A stretch of DNA of 64,000 bases, taken from positions 248,001 to 312,000 of the forward strand of contig NZ_RQPJ01000001.1 of NCBI RefSeq assembly GCF_003957295.1. The letters are read 5' to 3'. Both the position numbers and the translations under genes were made by a program. The number at the start of each line of letters is the position of its first letter. Position 1 is the first letter of the stretch. Under the pieces are notes generated by a model. It saw only the letters and a program-made list of their open reading frames with translations. It did not search any database and was not told the DNA's origin. Positions 45,913-55,380 of the stretch are shown here, piece after piece. This DNA comes from Arenibacter aquaticus (GTDB lineage: Bacteria; Bacteroidota; Bacteroidia; Flavobacteriales; Flavobacteriaceae).

Positions 45913-45925
45913 TATGTATAACATA
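45913..45925. promoter_or_regulatory. Sialic acid regulon operator, site 1 (SusC 3)
   Basis: TATGT-ATA-ACATA is a perfect 5-bp inverted repeat with a 3-nt centre, extended to ATTATGT/ACATAAT. Related sites occur at 51008-51020, 56225-56237 and 57216-57228. The FadR-type regulator at 55381-56106 is the likely binder. Confidence 0.65.
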
Positions 45926-45940
45926 ATAACAAATATTATA

Positions 45941-45947
45941 TATCTTG
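45941..45947 (+). promoter_or_regulatory. Promoter -7-like element of SusC 3
   Basis: TATCTTG resembles the Bacteroidetes -7 element TAnnTTTG with one T fewer. It begins 15 nt after the operator, exactly the spacing found at 57244-57250. No clear -33 TTG was seen, because the operator occupies that region. Confidence 0.35.
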
Positions 45948-45988
45948 CCCAACATCTAACCAATGATAACCCAAACACTCAATTATTT

Positions 45989-48900
45989 ATGAAACAATTT
46001 AAGCAGCGTTTTGGAAGTGGGGCTACCCATAAATCCAAACACATGAAAACAACTAGCAGATCAATCTATTTGATCCTCAATCTATTCCTGCTCCTAGGAA
46101 GCGCACCCCTATTTGCGCAGCAAATGGATATCAAAGGAACTATTACAGACAGGTCTGGGCAACCCCTCCCGGGCGCAAACGTACTGGTTAAAGGAACTAC
46201 CAATGGTACGCAGAGCGATTTTGACGGAAATTACACCATTAAGGCACAAACAGGAGATGTCCTAATTTTTAGCTACCTCGGCTTCACATCACAGAATGTC
46301 ACCCTTGGAACTGAAAGCACTATAAACGTGACCCTTTTGGAAGACGCCGCCCTATTGGATGAGGTGGTTGTTACCGGTTACGGCTCGCAAACCAGGGCTA
46401 CCCTTACCACATCGGTATCCAAATTGGACACCCAGGTTCTGGAGAGCTCCACCAGATCTAACGCAGCTACAGCCCTACAGGGCTCCATTGCAGGTCTACG
46501 GGTAACCAATACTACCGGGCAGCCAGGCGCCACACCACAAATTGTATTGCGCGGGGGAACAAATTTTGACGGCAGCGGATCACCCCTTATTTTGGTAGAC
46601 GGTATTCCCAGCTCCTTTTACGCCCTTAACTCGGACGACATAGAGTCCATTGAAGTGCTCAAGGATGCCGCAGCCACCGCTATTTACGGTGCTAGATCTG
46701 CCAATGGGGTTATATTAGTAACCACCAAATCAGGGAAAGTAGGCAAATCCTCTATTAATTACAGATACAAGTACAGTATAAACGAAGAACGAAACGATCA
46801 GAAGTACATTGGTGCGGCCGATTTCATAAACTACAACAGGCAATCCATTGCTTGGTTTAGGGAAGCCATTAACAATCCAGGCTCTTTTGGGGCCTTTTTG
46901 GACGGGGCCAATAGTATGGGGACAGGCGGAAATACTACGGATTCTCCATTTACGACCCAGTTATTAACTACTGACAATCAATATTTATTAAACCAACCGG
47001 GCTGGAACAGCATTCCGGACATATTAAATCCAAGTCAGGAAATTTTGTTCTACAACAACACCACTGTAGGCGATAGGATTTATCAGGACAGCGCTTCAAA
47101 GGATCATTACCTATCCTTTGACGGCGGCAACGAAAAAGGGACCTACTATTTAGGTTTAGGCCTATTGGACAATGACGGCCTAATCTTGGGGTCCGGGTTT
47201 AAAAGGTATTCCGGCAAATTTTCGGGATCCTATAAAATATCGGACAGGATAAAAGTGAACAGTAACATTCTCTATTCCCACTCCAACCTTAGTTTGAGTC
47301 CGTTAGGGAGCGACAACACCGTATTCAGGAGATTCCAAAGTCAGGCCCCTACCTCCAGAACATATGACAACAACCCTGATGGCACTTTTTCGGACCAATA
47401 TGCCGTGGGACAAAACCAAGGGTTTGGCAACCCCTTATACTACCAGGATAAATTTGTCAGAAAAAATTTAGAACAAAGATTATCGGCCTCGGTTGGCTTT
47501 GACTGGAACCTTATAGACCATCTTAAGCTTTCCGTGGATGGCAGTCACTTTGCCATAAACAATCATGACGAAAGCTTTAACAAGGCCTACAGGACAGGCA
47601 GCACCAGTGGACCCTTGCGAACCGCCCGTGAAGCCTCTATTGGCTTGGAAAGAACCCTAAGAAACCAATTAACAGGAACTTTGAACTACATCAATAATTT
47701 TGGTTCCCATAATATAAATGCCTTGGTGGGTGCCGAATACTATAAAGATAACTACTACACCACTGCTGCAGGAACGAGAAATTCGCCCACCGACTTGATC
47801 CAGACATTGAATGCTGGTGCAGAAGCCGATGGCATACCGTCCAGTTTTGAAACCGAATATGTAATCACCTCAGCATTTGGAAGGCTATTGTACGACTATA
47901 ACAACACCTATCTTTTTGGATTTACGTTTAGAAATGATGGTTCATCCAGATTGGGCAATAATAAATTTGATTTCTTCCCTGGGGTGTCCTTTGGCTGGAA
48001 CCTTCACAACGAAAGCTTCTTTACAAACTCCAATTTAGGTAAAACAATTACCAGAATAAAACCCAGGCTTAGTTACGGGGTAAACGGAAACCAAGAGGTG
48101 CTGAGCAACTATGGTGTATTTGGGGCCTATGGCAGCCAAGGGGTATATAATGGTCAAACGGGTTATGCCAATTCTGGCCTACCTACCTTGGACCTACAAT
48201 GGGAAAAGTCGACCACCTTCAACGCTGGCTTGGACATCTCCTTCTTTAACGACCGTCTTTCAGTTATTACCGACCTGTATTCCAGGGATATAAAAGACAA
48301 GTTGGCCAACCTTACCCTGCCCTTCTACACAGGATTTAGCAGCATCTTGACCAACAACGGTACTATCAGGAACAAAGGTTTTGAACTACAGCTTAATGGC
48401 GACATTATAAGAAACGAGGACCTCACTTGGAACTTGGGCGCAACCGTCAGCACAAACAGAAATTATGTGCAGAAGCTTCCAGAAAATGCCAATGATCTTA
48501 ACAGGCAAGACGGACAATTGATCTGGAATTCCAAAACAGGGGAAGAAGAATGGGTAGGTGGCCTGCAAGAGGGACAGCGAGTAGGCAACGATCTGGTCAT
48601 TGCCTATGAGCAAGAAGGTATCTACGCCAATCAAGCAGAGGCCGATGCCGATAGCAATATCCAGGATGACTTTTTACCAGGTGACAAGAATGTACATTTC
48701 GCCGGTGATGTGAAATGGAAAGACCAAAATAACGATGGGGTAATCAACAGCCTCGACAGAAAGGTTATTGGACGCACCACCCCAGATTTCTTAGGAGGTA
48801 TAACCACAAGCTTGCGATACAAAAACTTTAACCTTTTTGTAAAAACAGACTTTGCCACCGGGCATTTGGTATGGAACCATATTAGAAACAAAGGATATGC

Positions 48901-49306
48901 ACAGACACAGGGTAACTTAAACCAACCTACAGAGGTATTGGATTCCTGGACCCCCAACAATACCGACACCGATTGGCCACGTTTTGTATTTGTAAATGGA
49001 ACCAAGAATGTATGGAGAGGTAATGAGGGTGCCAGCTCAGGCGACAGCAATAGCCTTTTAAATGCGGGAAACAGCCAATTCTGGGAAAAAGGAGATTATT
49101 TGGCCCTTAGGGAAGTAACCTTTGGTTATGATATCCCTACCGCATACTTCAACAATAAGATTCAACGACTGAATCTTTTTGTGACAGCTAGCAACCTGCA
49201 TTACTTTAAGGGCTATACCGGTGAAACACCTGAAGTTGGCGGGGTACAATACGGAGCTTTCCCCCTACCAAAAACAATCACCATTGGACTAAACCTAACT
49301 TTTTAA
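45989..49306 (+). CDS. SusC/RagA-family TonB-dependent receptor (pair 3), probable sialic acid importer
   Basis: The receptor shows a signal peptide (IYLILNLFLLLGSAPLFAQ), a carboxypeptidase-like domain (IKGTITDRSGQPLPGANVLVKG, DFDGNYTI), and the TonB-box-like DEVVVTGYGSQTRATLTTSV. The plug has GSPLILVDGIPSSF and VLKDAAATAIYGARSANGVILVTTKSG. The barrel ends TITIGLNLTF. The frame opens at 45914, but that ATG lies inside the operator and before the promoter-like element. MKQFKQRF at 45989 or MKTTSRS at 46043 are better starts; 46043 gives the most standard signal peptide. With its SusD it probably imports free sialic acid or sialo-oligosaccharide, as NanO/NanU do in Bacteroidetes. The substrate is inferred from the neighbouring lyase and sialidase. 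Confidence 0.92.
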   Translation: MKQFKQRFGSGATHKSKHMKTTSRSIYLILNLFLLLGSAPLFAQQMDIKGTITDRSGQPLPGANVLVKGTTNGTQSDFDGNYTIKAQTGDVLIFSYLGFTSQNVTLGTESTINVTLLEDAALLDEVVVTGYGSQTRATLTTSVSKLDTQVLESSTRSNAATALQGSIAGLRVTNTTGQPGATPQIVLRGGTNFDGSGSPLILVDGIPSSFYALNSDDIESIEVLKDAAATAIYGARSANGVILVTTKSGKVGKSSINYRYKYSINEERNDQKYIGAADFINYNRQSIAWFREAINNPGSFGAFLDGANSMGTGGNTTDSPFTTQLLTTDNQYLLNQPGWNSIPDILNPSQEILFYNNTTVGDRIYQDSASKDHYLSFDGGNEKGTYYLGLGLLDNDGLILGSGFKRYSGKFSGSYKISDRIKVNSNILYSHSNLSLSPLGSDNTVFRRFQSQAPTSRTYDNNPDGTFSDQYAVGQNQGFGNPLYYQDKFVRKNLEQRLSASVGFDWNLIDHLKLSVDGSHFAINNHDESFNKAYRTGSTSGPLRTAREASIGLERTLRNQLTGTLNYINNFGSHNINALVGAEYYKDNYYTTAAGTRNSPTDLIQTLNAGAEADGIPSSFETEYVITSAFGRLLYDYNNTYLFGFTFRNDGSSRLGNNKFDFFPGVSFGWNLHNESFFTNSNLGKTITRIKPRLSYGVNGNQEVLSNYGVFGAYGSQGVYNGQTGYANSGLPTLDLQWEKSTTFNAGLDISFFNDRLSVITDLYSRDIKDKLANLTLPFYTGFSSILTNNGTIRNKGFELQLNGDIIRNEDLTWNLGATVSTNRNYVQKLPENANDLNRQDGQLIWNSKTGEEEWVGGLQEGQRVGNDLVIAYEQEGIYANQAEADADSNIQDDFLPGDKNVHFAGDVKWKDQNNDGVINSLDRKVIGRTTPDFLGGITTSLRYKNFNLFVKTDFATGHLVWNHIRNKGYAQTQGNLNQPTEVLDSWTPNNTDTDWPRFVFVNGTKNVWRGNEGASSGDSNSLLNAGNSQFWEKGDYLALREVTFGYDIPTAYFNNKIQRLNLFVTASNLHYFKGYTGETPEVGGVQYGAFPLPKTITIGLNLTF

Positions 49307-49318
49307 AATTAAAGGAAC

Positions 49319-50824
49319 ATGAAGAATTACATCTATATATTAATATTGACATTTGCCTTGGCAGCCTGTGAGAGCGAGTTGGATTTAACGAGTCCTAGCG
49401 AATTGACCACAGCTGGTTTTTGGGACACGGAAGAGGGTGCCAGAACGGCCCACACCGGGCTATACGCCAACCTACGCTCATCTGCTTCCACTCTATGGCT
49501 TCTGGGTGAGATAAGAAGTGATATTTGGGGAGGTCGCACATTTGAATCGCCTTCCAATGAATCTTTGATACGATCGGACATCACCGTTGCCTCTGCCCCT
49601 TTTGGTGGTTGGGCCGGACTATACACCAGAATTCACCGTATAAACGACTTTCTGGTGAACACCCCCAATGTAAGTTTTGTTAAGGATGCGGATAAAAACC
49701 ATATTCTGGCACAGGCCTATGGCTTAAGGGCGTTCTACTACTATACATTACTAAAAACCTGGGGCGGAGTACCAATTATCTTGGAACCAATAGAAGAAGT
49801 AGACCCGGCCAGCCTAAGTAAACCACGAGCTACAGAAGCAGAGGTAATGGCACAAATAAAAGCGGATATTGAAGCCTCCCTAAGCACTTTTGGCTCGGAC
49901 AACAGCTATTGGGAAGACAATAGAAATTTCTGGTCAAAGGCAGCCACCTTAGCCCTAAAAGGCGATGTTTACATCTGGTCTGGCAATGTTATGGGCGGAG
50001 GTCCTGCTGATTTTGAAGCTGCCAAATCCGCATTGCAGCAAATAGCTTCCCTAGGAGTAAACCTAGAACCCAGTATCTCCAATCTATGGGGTGTAGAAAA
50101 TGAAGGGAATAGTGAATTCATTTTCGCCATGCAGTACAAACAAGATGAGGCATCCAATTTTTACAACAGTCATACCGGAAGAAGCACGGAAATAAACCCC
50201 ACTTATAATGACGACGGCAATTCCATGAGCAATTTCATCATTGCTGGTGCCAACCGCTACGGACCATCCGAAAAAACACTCCTATTGTTGGACGATAATG
50301 CCGACAGTCGTAAGGATGCCACCTACATCCATCTTTATGAGGATGACAATGGTGGACTGGGTTACCCCTCCTATACTGAATCTGCTTATTTTGGTGCCGT
50401 TCTCAATAAGTTCCTGGGACAAGTAGTTGGTTCTGAGCGAATTTTTGAAAATGATGTACCTGTTTATAGATACGCAGATGTTATCCTATTATTGGCCGAA
50501 GCCAAAAACCTATTGAACGAGGATCCCTCTGAGGAAATAAACCAAATTCGCGAAAGGGCCTATGGAGAAAACTACGATCCGTTAGTCCATGGATATGTCA
50601 ATGACTCACAAACAGAAAACACCAATGCCATCCTAACAGAGCGTTACAAAGAATTTATTGGAGAAGGAAAACGATGGTGGGACCTTAGAAGGGCCGGAGC
50701 TAGCTTTGTTTTCAACAATGTAAGCTTTCTGAGCCCAGGCGATGAATACAAACTGTTACTGCCCATTACCACAGATATGATTGGGCGCAACCCTTCCTTG
50801 GAACAAACACCCGGGTACAACTAA
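49319..50824 (+). CDS. SusD/RagB-family surface lipoprotein (pair 3), probable sialic acid binder
   Basis: The 501-residue lipoprotein has lipobox ALAAC (MKNYIYILILTFALAACESE), and the mature chain begins with LTSPSELTTAGFWDTEEGA. SusD marks include QAYGLRAFYYYTLLKTWGGVPIIL and the C-terminal ERYKEFIGEGKRWWDLRRAGA, ending LEQTPGYN. It starts 12 nt after SusC 3. The pair is closed by the terminator 50863-50895, so it is transcribed separately from the lyase gene downstream, which has its own operator. The ligand is likely sialic acid or a sialylated glycan, by context only. Confidence 0.92.
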   Translation: MKNYIYILILTFALAACESELDLTSPSELTTAGFWDTEEGARTAHTGLYANLRSSASTLWLLGEIRSDIWGGRTFESPSNESLIRSDITVASAPFGGWAGLYTRIHRINDFLVNTPNVSFVKDADKNHILAQAYGLRAFYYYTLLKTWGGVPIILEPIEEVDPASLSKPRATEAEVMAQIKADIEASLSTFGSDNSYWEDNRNFWSKAATLALKGDVYIWSGNVMGGGPADFEAAKSALQQIASLGVNLEPSISNLWGVENEGNSEFIFAMQYKQDEASNFYNSHTGRSTEINPTYNDDGNSMSNFIIAGANRYGPSEKTLLLLDDNADSRKDATYIHLYEDDNGGLGYPSYTESAYFGAVLNKFLGQVVGSERIFENDVPVYRYADVILLLAEAKNLLNEDPSEEINQIRERAYGENYDPLVHGYVNDSQTENTNAILTERYKEFIGEGKRWWDLRRAGASFVFNNVSFLSPGDEYKLLLPITTDMIGRNPSLEQTPGYN

Positions 50825-50862
50825 AATATTGATTAGAGTTAGTTTAAATTGTGTTTGATTAA

Positions 50863-50895
50863 AAAAAGGGTTCCAGTTACACCGGAACCCTTTTT
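50863..50895 (+). terminator. Intrinsic terminator after SusCD pair 3
   Basis: Perfect 12-bp arms (AAAAAGGGTTCC and GGAACCCTTTTT) enclose a 9-nt loop, with T5 at the end on the plus strand, 38 nt after the SusD stop. Confidence 0.88.
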
Positions 50896-51004
50896 AAAAC
50901 TACACAAAACTAAGGACCTAACGCTAAATTAACACCAAAACATCCTTAAAATAGGATTTGACAACAATAGAGAGCAATTAACCCGCTCTATCAATACAAA
51001 TTTG

Positions 51005-51011
51005 TATTTTG
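51005..51011 (+). promoter_or_regulatory. Promoter -7-like element of the lyase gene
   Basis: TATTTTG has the same TAnnTTG form as the elements at 45941 and 57244. It overlaps the operator at 51008-51020, which would suit repression. It would leave a leader of roughly 20 nt before the ATG at 51036. Confidence 0.3.
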
Positions 51012-51020
51012 TAATACATA
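51008..51020. promoter_or_regulatory. Sialic acid regulon operator, site 2 (lyase gene)
   Basis: TTTGT-AAT-ACATA matches the TATGT-N3-ACATA consensus with one mismatch and lies 15 nt before the start codon. A flanking perfect palindrome ATACAAATTTGTAT ends at 51007. Confidence 0.5.
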
Positions 51021-51035
51021 ATAAAAATCAACTAT

Positions 51036-51959
51036 ATGAACGGACTTATTGCCGCCACCTATGCCCCTATGCACAAGGATACCTCCTTAAATTTGGATGT
51101 GATTCCCAATTACGGCCGCTTTTTAAAAAACAATAAAGTAAACGGGGCCTTTGTAAACGGTTCTACCGGTGACTTTGCCTCCTTGACACTGCAAGAAAGA
51201 AAAGAACTCATAACCGCCTGGTCACAAAACAAACCCAAGAATTTTTTCCTGGTAGACCACGTAGGCCATTCCAGTTTAAAAATAGCCATGGAACTGGCCA
51301 AAAACTCCAGTGACAAGGCAGATGCCATTGCAGCCCTGGCCCCTTACTATTTTAGACTGGGCAACATAAATAAATTAGTGGAATACTGCAAGGAAATAGC
51401 CGCCTGCGCACCCAATACCCCCTTTTACTACTATCATATTCCCGTTCTTACAGGGGCAAATTTTTCCATGCAGCAGTTCCTAGAATTGGCAACTCCCCAA
51501 ATTCCAAATTTGGCGGGCATCAAATTCACCAATAATGATCTAATTGATTACAAATACTGTAAAGACTTTGATAATGGCTCACAAAATATCCTGTTCGGAT
51601 TTGATGAAATTTTTCTCTCCAGCCTTCCTTTCGGTGCAAATGGATGGGTAGGAAGCACTTACAACCATTTAGCTCCCTTATATCACGGTATTTTGGAAGC
51701 CTTTAACAACAATGACCATGTATTGGCCGCCCAACTTCAGGAAAAATCCATGAAGTTTGTTGACATTCTCAATGCCAAAGGAGGCTTTAACGGTGCTGCA
51801 AAATCCTTTATGCAAATATTGGGCATAGATTGCGGACCAAGTAGGTTTCCCCACACAAGCCTTAACAACATTGAATTGGAAGAGGCCAAAAAGGAATTGA
51901 CCACACTTGGTATCATGGGCTTCGCAAGTAAGCTCCCTGCAAGCCACATCACAAAATAA
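51036..51959 (+). CDS. nanA: N-acetylneuraminate (sialic acid) lyase
   Basis: The 307-residue protein belongs to the DHDPS/NAL superfamily of class I aldolases. The GSTGDF substrate loop, the catalytic tyrosine in FYYYHIP (Tyr133) and the Schiff-base lysine in AGIKFTN (Lys163) correspond to Tyr137 and Lys165 of E. coli NanA. The tyrosine-histidine-isoleucine-proline form favours sialic acid lyase over dihydrodipicolinate synthase. It splits N-acetylneuraminate into N-acetylmannosamine and pyruvate in the cytoplasm. It leads the transcript lyase-epimerase-sialidase. The 57-nt gap to the epimerase and an operator-like site just before its start support regulated co-expression. Confidence 0.9.
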   Translation: MNGLIAATYAPMHKDTSLNLDVIPNYGRFLKNNKVNGAFVNGSTGDFASLTLQERKELITAWSQNKPKNFFLVDHVGHSSLKIAMELAKNSSDKADAIAALAPYYFRLGNINKLVEYCKEIAACAPNTPFYYYHIPVLTGANFSMQQFLELATPQIPNLAGIKFTNNDLIDYKYCKDFDNGSQNILFGFDEIFLSSLPFGANGWVGSTYNHLAPLYHGILEAFNNNDHVLAAQLQEKSMKFVDILNAKGGFNGAAKSFMQILGIDCGPSRFPHTSLNNIELEEAKKELTTLGIMGFASKLPASHITK

Positions 51960-52016
51960 TAATACCCATCTCGCAAATCCATTAGTTAAATTGAACAAAA
52001 ATAAAAACTACTCTAA

Positions 52017-53192
52017 ATGAAACCCCAAAGTGCGTTGTACAAAGACTCCTTATTGAACAATGTGATTCCCTTTTGGGAAAAACACTCCCTAGATATAGAA
52101 AACGGCGGTTATTTCACCTGTTTGGACAGCAAAGGAAAGGTTTATGACACAGATAAGTTTATGTGGCTACAAGGAAGGCAGGCTTGGATGTTTGCCAGCC
52201 TGTACAACCAAGTGGAGCAGAAGGAAAAATGGTTGCAAATTGCAAAAAGCGGGGTAGACTTTATAAGGGACAAAGGGATGGATGCCCATGGCAATGTATA
52301 TTTCTCCTTAACAGCAGACGGTAAACCATTGGTACAGCCCTATAATATTTTCTCTGATTGCTTTGCCGCTATGGCATTTGGACAATACGCCTTGGCAGCC
52401 AATGATATAAAATACAAAGACTTAGCCAAGAAAACATACCTCAATATCTTAAAGAGAAGGGACAACCCGAAAGGCTTGTATGAAAAAACCACCTCCCAAA
52501 GACCCTTAAAAAGTTTTGCCCTTCCTATGATTCTTTCCAATTTGGTATTGGAGCTGGAAGACATTTTAAAGCCTGAAGAAGTGGAACAAACCATCGATTT
52601 TTCGATAAAAGAGGTGATGGAGGTGTTTTTGGACAAAAAATCAGGGATAATATATGAGTTTGTTAAACCAGATGGCAGTTTAGAGGACAGTTTTAATGGC
52701 CGCTTGTTAAACCCTGGCCATGGTATAGAGGCTATGTGGTTTATGATCGATATCGCGCTAAGAAGAAAAGACAAGGAGTTGATACATAAAGCTGTGAAGA
52801 CCATTATCAATATTCTGGATTACAGCTGGGACCATGAATTTGGAGGTATCCTCTATTTTATGGATTCCAAGGGACAGCCGCCCCAACAGCTGGAATGGGA
52901 CCAGAAGCTGTGGTGGGTACATTTGGAAACATTGGTGGCCTTGGCAAAGGCCTACGAACAGATACAGGACCCAGAAATTGCCCAGTGGTACACCAAGGTC
53001 CACGATTATAGTTGGAGACATTTCGCCGACCCGGAAAACGGTGAGTGGTACGGGTATTTAAATAGAAGAGGCGAGGTGCTACTGGACCTAAAAGGAGGAA
53101 AATGGAAGGGGTGCTTCCACGTTCCTAGGGCCATGTTACAATGCTGGAGAGCCTTTGAAAAAATGGAAAACAACAATATCATAAATACTTAA
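52017..53192 (+). CDS. N-acylglucosamine 2-epimerase (AGE family)
   Basis: The 391-residue (alpha/alpha)6-barrel protein carries the conserved residues of AGE/RnBP enzymes: arginine in WLQGRQAW (about residue 54), histidine in [13 protein letters not shown] and histidine in [10 protein letters not shown] near the C-terminus. In Bacteroidetes sialic acid pathways an AGE-type epimerase converts N-acetylmannosamine to N-acetylglucosamine directly, replacing the NanK/NanE phosphorylating route of E. coli. GlcNAc is then phosphorylated by a hexokinase-type enzyme, which is not in this window. It lies 57 nt after nanA and about 20 nt before the sialidase gene. Confidence 0.9.
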   Translation: MKPQSALYKDSLLNNVIPFWEKHSLDIENGGYFTCLDSKGKVYDTDKFMWLQGRQAWMFASLYNQVEQKEKWLQIAKSGVDFIRDKGMDAHGNVYFSLTADGKPLVQPYNIFSDCFAAMAFGQYALAANDIKYKDLAKKTYLNILKRRDNPKGLYEKTTSQRPLKSFALPMILSNLVLELEDILKPEEVEQTIDFSIKEVMEVFLDKKSGIIYEFVKPDGSLEDSFNGRLLNPGHGIEAMWFMIDIALRRKDKELIHKAVKTIINILDYSWDHEFGGILYFMDSKGQPPQQLEWDQKLWWVHLETLVALAKAYEQIQDPEIAQWYTKVHDYSWRHFADPENGEWYGYLNRRGEVLLDLKGGKWKGCFHVPRAMLQCWRAFEKMENNNIINT

Positions 53193-53210
53193 TTTTACAG
53201 ATACCTAATA

Positions 53211-54350
53211 ATGCTAAAGATGAAACATATTTTTATAACACTGTTATTTGCGGCCTTAAGCTGCACAGCACAACATGAAAAATTTAAGTTTGCGGATGGG
53301 GTTATTGCCCATCAGGACCTGTTCAATACTTCAATGAATCCGGATGTGTCCTGTTATCGTATCCCTGCTTTGGCTACCGCTCCCAATGGCGATCTAATTG
53401 CCGCCATTGACGAACGGGTTCCTTCCTGCGGCGATTTAAAATGGAGCAAGGACATCAACATAGTTATAAGACGTAGCAGCAATAACGGTAAAACCTGGTC
53501 CGAAATAGAAAAAATTGTAGACTTCCCATTAGGGCAATCCGCTTCTGACCCCTCTATGATCGTAGACAAGTTAAGCAATGAAATTTTCCTTTTCTATAAC
53601 TATATGGATCTAGACAAGGAAAAAGATGTTTACTATTTACATATGACAAAAAGTGCTGACAATGGTAAAACCTGGAGCGAGCCAGTGGACATCACCCCGC
53701 AAATAACCAAGGAGGAATGGCACAAGGATTTTAAGTTTATAACCTCTGGCCGTGGCATTCAGACACAAAATGGCACTCTACTACACTGCATGGTAAATCT
53801 GAATAACGGCTTACATGTATTTGGCAGTAAGGACCATGGAAAAACTTGGTTCTTTATAGATACGCCTGTAAGTCCCGCCGACGAATCCAAAATAGTAGAA
53901 CTGGCCAATGGGGATTGGATGATCAATGCCAGGGCCAACAAAACAGGAATGCGATATATACACCTATCCAAGGATGAGGGAAAGACCTGGGAAACAAATG
54001 CCGCACCCAATTTAATAGATCCGGGATGCAACGCCAGCATTATCCGATACACCTCTATTGAGGATGGTTATAAGAAAAACAGATTGCTGTTCTCCAATGC
54101 CAAAAGTGAAAAAGGACGTGTTAACATGACGGTTAGAATTAGTTATGATGAAGGCAAAACCTGGTCCGAAGGCAAAACCATCTACAAAGGAGAATCGGCC
54201 TATTCTTCCATGACCATCATGGAAAACGGGGATATCGGACTGTTTTTTGAACAGGATGATTACCAAAAAAACCCATTTGTAAGCTTTTCCTTAAAATGGC
54301 TGACCGATGGCAAGGACAAATACAAAAAACCTGGAAAAAAGAAAAAATAA
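53211..54350 (+). CDS. nanH: Exo-alpha-sialidase (GH33), lipoprotein
   Basis: The 379-residue product has a short signal with lipobox AALSC (start MLKMKHIF; MKHIF at 53220 is equally good), so it is probably surface- or periplasm-anchored. The propeller starts with the FRIP-type motif SCYRIPALATAPNGD, followed by DERVPSCGD with acidic catalytic residues. Five Asp-box repeats follow: SSNNGKTW, SADNGKTW, SKDHGKTW, SKDEGKTW and SYDEGKTW. It releases terminal sialic acid from glycans for uptake and lysis by the neighbouring genes. It is shorter than two-domain bacterial sialidases and shows no lectin or carbohydrate-binding domain. It follows the epimerase gene closely and ends the lyase-epimerase-sialidase block. 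Confidence 0.9.
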   Translation: MLKMKHIFITLLFAALSCTAQHEKFKFADGVIAHQDLFNTSMNPDVSCYRIPALATAPNGDLIAAIDERVPSCGDLKWSKDINIVIRRSSNNGKTWSEIEKIVDFPLGQSASDPSMIVDKLSNEIFLFYNYMDLDKEKDVYYLHMTKSADNGKTWSEPVDITPQITKEEWHKDFKFITSGRGIQTQNGTLLHCMVNLNNGLHVFGSKDHGKTWFFIDTPVSPADESKIVELANGDWMINARANKTGMRYIHLSKDEGKTWETNAAPNLIDPGCNASIIRYTSIEDGYKKNRLLFSNAKSEKGRVNMTVRISYDEGKTWSEGKTIYKGESAYSSMTIMENGDIGLFFEQDDYQKNPFVSFSLKWLTDGKDKYKKPGKKKK

Positions 54351-54493
54351 GGGTATACCAACAGAGGGAAATTCTTCCCCGGTTTTTAGCCTTTGGACAA
54401 ATCGCCCAATTAGATTTAAAAAAAATAGATACATTTATGGGAAGAAAAATAGCTAGCGCCCAAGAATAGGCGTAGCCCAAAAACCAGCATCTT

Positions 54494-55369
54494 ATGTCCA
54501 CCATAAAAGATTTGGCCAATTATGACCATCCGGTTTCCAAAATGTTCCCCGTACCCGCAACCCGAGATGAATGGGAGCAATACAGACTAACGGAAGATCA
54601 ATTGGCCCATTATCGCGAGTTTGGATATGTATCGGGAATAAAGATGTTGGAGGAATGGCAGGTAGACTTATTAAATCGGGAATTGGAGGAAATAATGGAT
54701 CCCAAACATCCTGCTCATCAATTGTTCTATGAATTCCACAGTAATGAATCCCAAGACCCCAATTCGGTCTTGTTCCACTCCTTAGGACATTGGCGCATAA
54801 GTCCGGGCTTCCATGATATTTTGTGGAATCCGGCATTTACCATGGCCGCCTATCAATTGTTGGAAAACCAACCCGTAAGATTCTGGCACGACCAATTGTT
54901 CTGCAAACCTGCCCTTCATGGTGGAGTGGTAGCCTGGCATCAGGATTACTCCTATTGGACCCGGACCATTGCCATGCAACACCTTACTTGTTGGACAGCC
55001 TTGGACGAGGCAACAACCGAAAATGGATGCCTACACTATATCCCCAAAAGTCATAAGTGGGGCCTGTTGGATGCTCCCTCATTGGCCGGGAATATGGAGG
55101 GCCTTATGCCATATCTCAACACAGAACAAAAGAAGGGGTTTAAGCCCGTCCCCATTGACTTAAAAAAAGGATATGCCACCTTTCACCACCCCTTAATGGT
55201 TCATGGTTCTTATGAAAATAAATCCAATAAAAGCAGAAGGGCCTTTGTTCTCAACGTATTTGCAGATGGCACCATCAGCAATACGGACGAGGAGCTACTG
55301 GCCGGTGTCCCTAAAATCCCAAAAGGCGAAAAAATGCAAGGAAAATTCTTCCCTCTACTATATAAATAG
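54494..55369 (+). CDS. PhyH-family Fe(II)/2-oxoglutarate dioxygenase in the sialic acid region
   Basis: The 291-residue protein is a phytanoyl-CoA-dioxygenase-family enzyme. The iron triad is visible as H-x-D in VAWHQDYSYW and the distal histidine in LMVHGSYEN. The 2-oxoglutarate-binding arginine is in KSRRAFVLNVF. There is no signal peptide, so it acts in the cytoplasm. PhyH proteins hydroxylate or oxidatively demethylate varied small molecules. None is a standard member of the Nan pathway. It lies 143 nt after the sialidase and converges on the FadR-type regulator gene with an 11-nt gap. Its place between operator-linked sialic acid genes suggests that it acts on a modified sialic acid or a related compound (inference). 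It has no operator of its own, so it may be read through from the nanA transcript. Confidence 0.82.
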   Translation: MSTIKDLANYDHPVSKMFPVPATRDEWEQYRLTEDQLAHYREFGYVSGIKMLEEWQVDLLNRELEEIMDPKHPAHQLFYEFHSNESQDPNSVLFHSLGHWRISPGFHDILWNPAFTMAAYQLLENQPVRFWHDQLFCKPALHGGVVAWHQDYSYWTRTIAMQHLTCWTALDEATTENGCLHYIPKSHKWGLLDAPSLAGNMEGLMPYLNTEQKKGFKPVPIDLKKGYATFHHPLMVHGSYENKSNKSRRAFVLNVFADGTISNTDEELLAGVPKIPKGEKMQGKFFPLLYK

Positions 55370-55380
55370 GTTGATTAACC

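Larger units (their letters stand above)
45599..45988. other. Divergent spacer upstream of SusC 3
   Basis: The spacer holds an operator-like site (45913-45925) and a promoter-like TATCTTG (45941-45947) for SusC 3. The beta-barrel gene's promoter must be near 45600. No other gene was seen. Confidence 0.5.

Noticed and set aside
54351-54493. Terminator-like GAGGGAAA...TTCCCC sequence between sialidase and dioxygenase genes
   Set aside because: The stem is short and imperfect, so it is not strong enough to claim a transcript end. Read-through into the dioxygenase gene remains possible.
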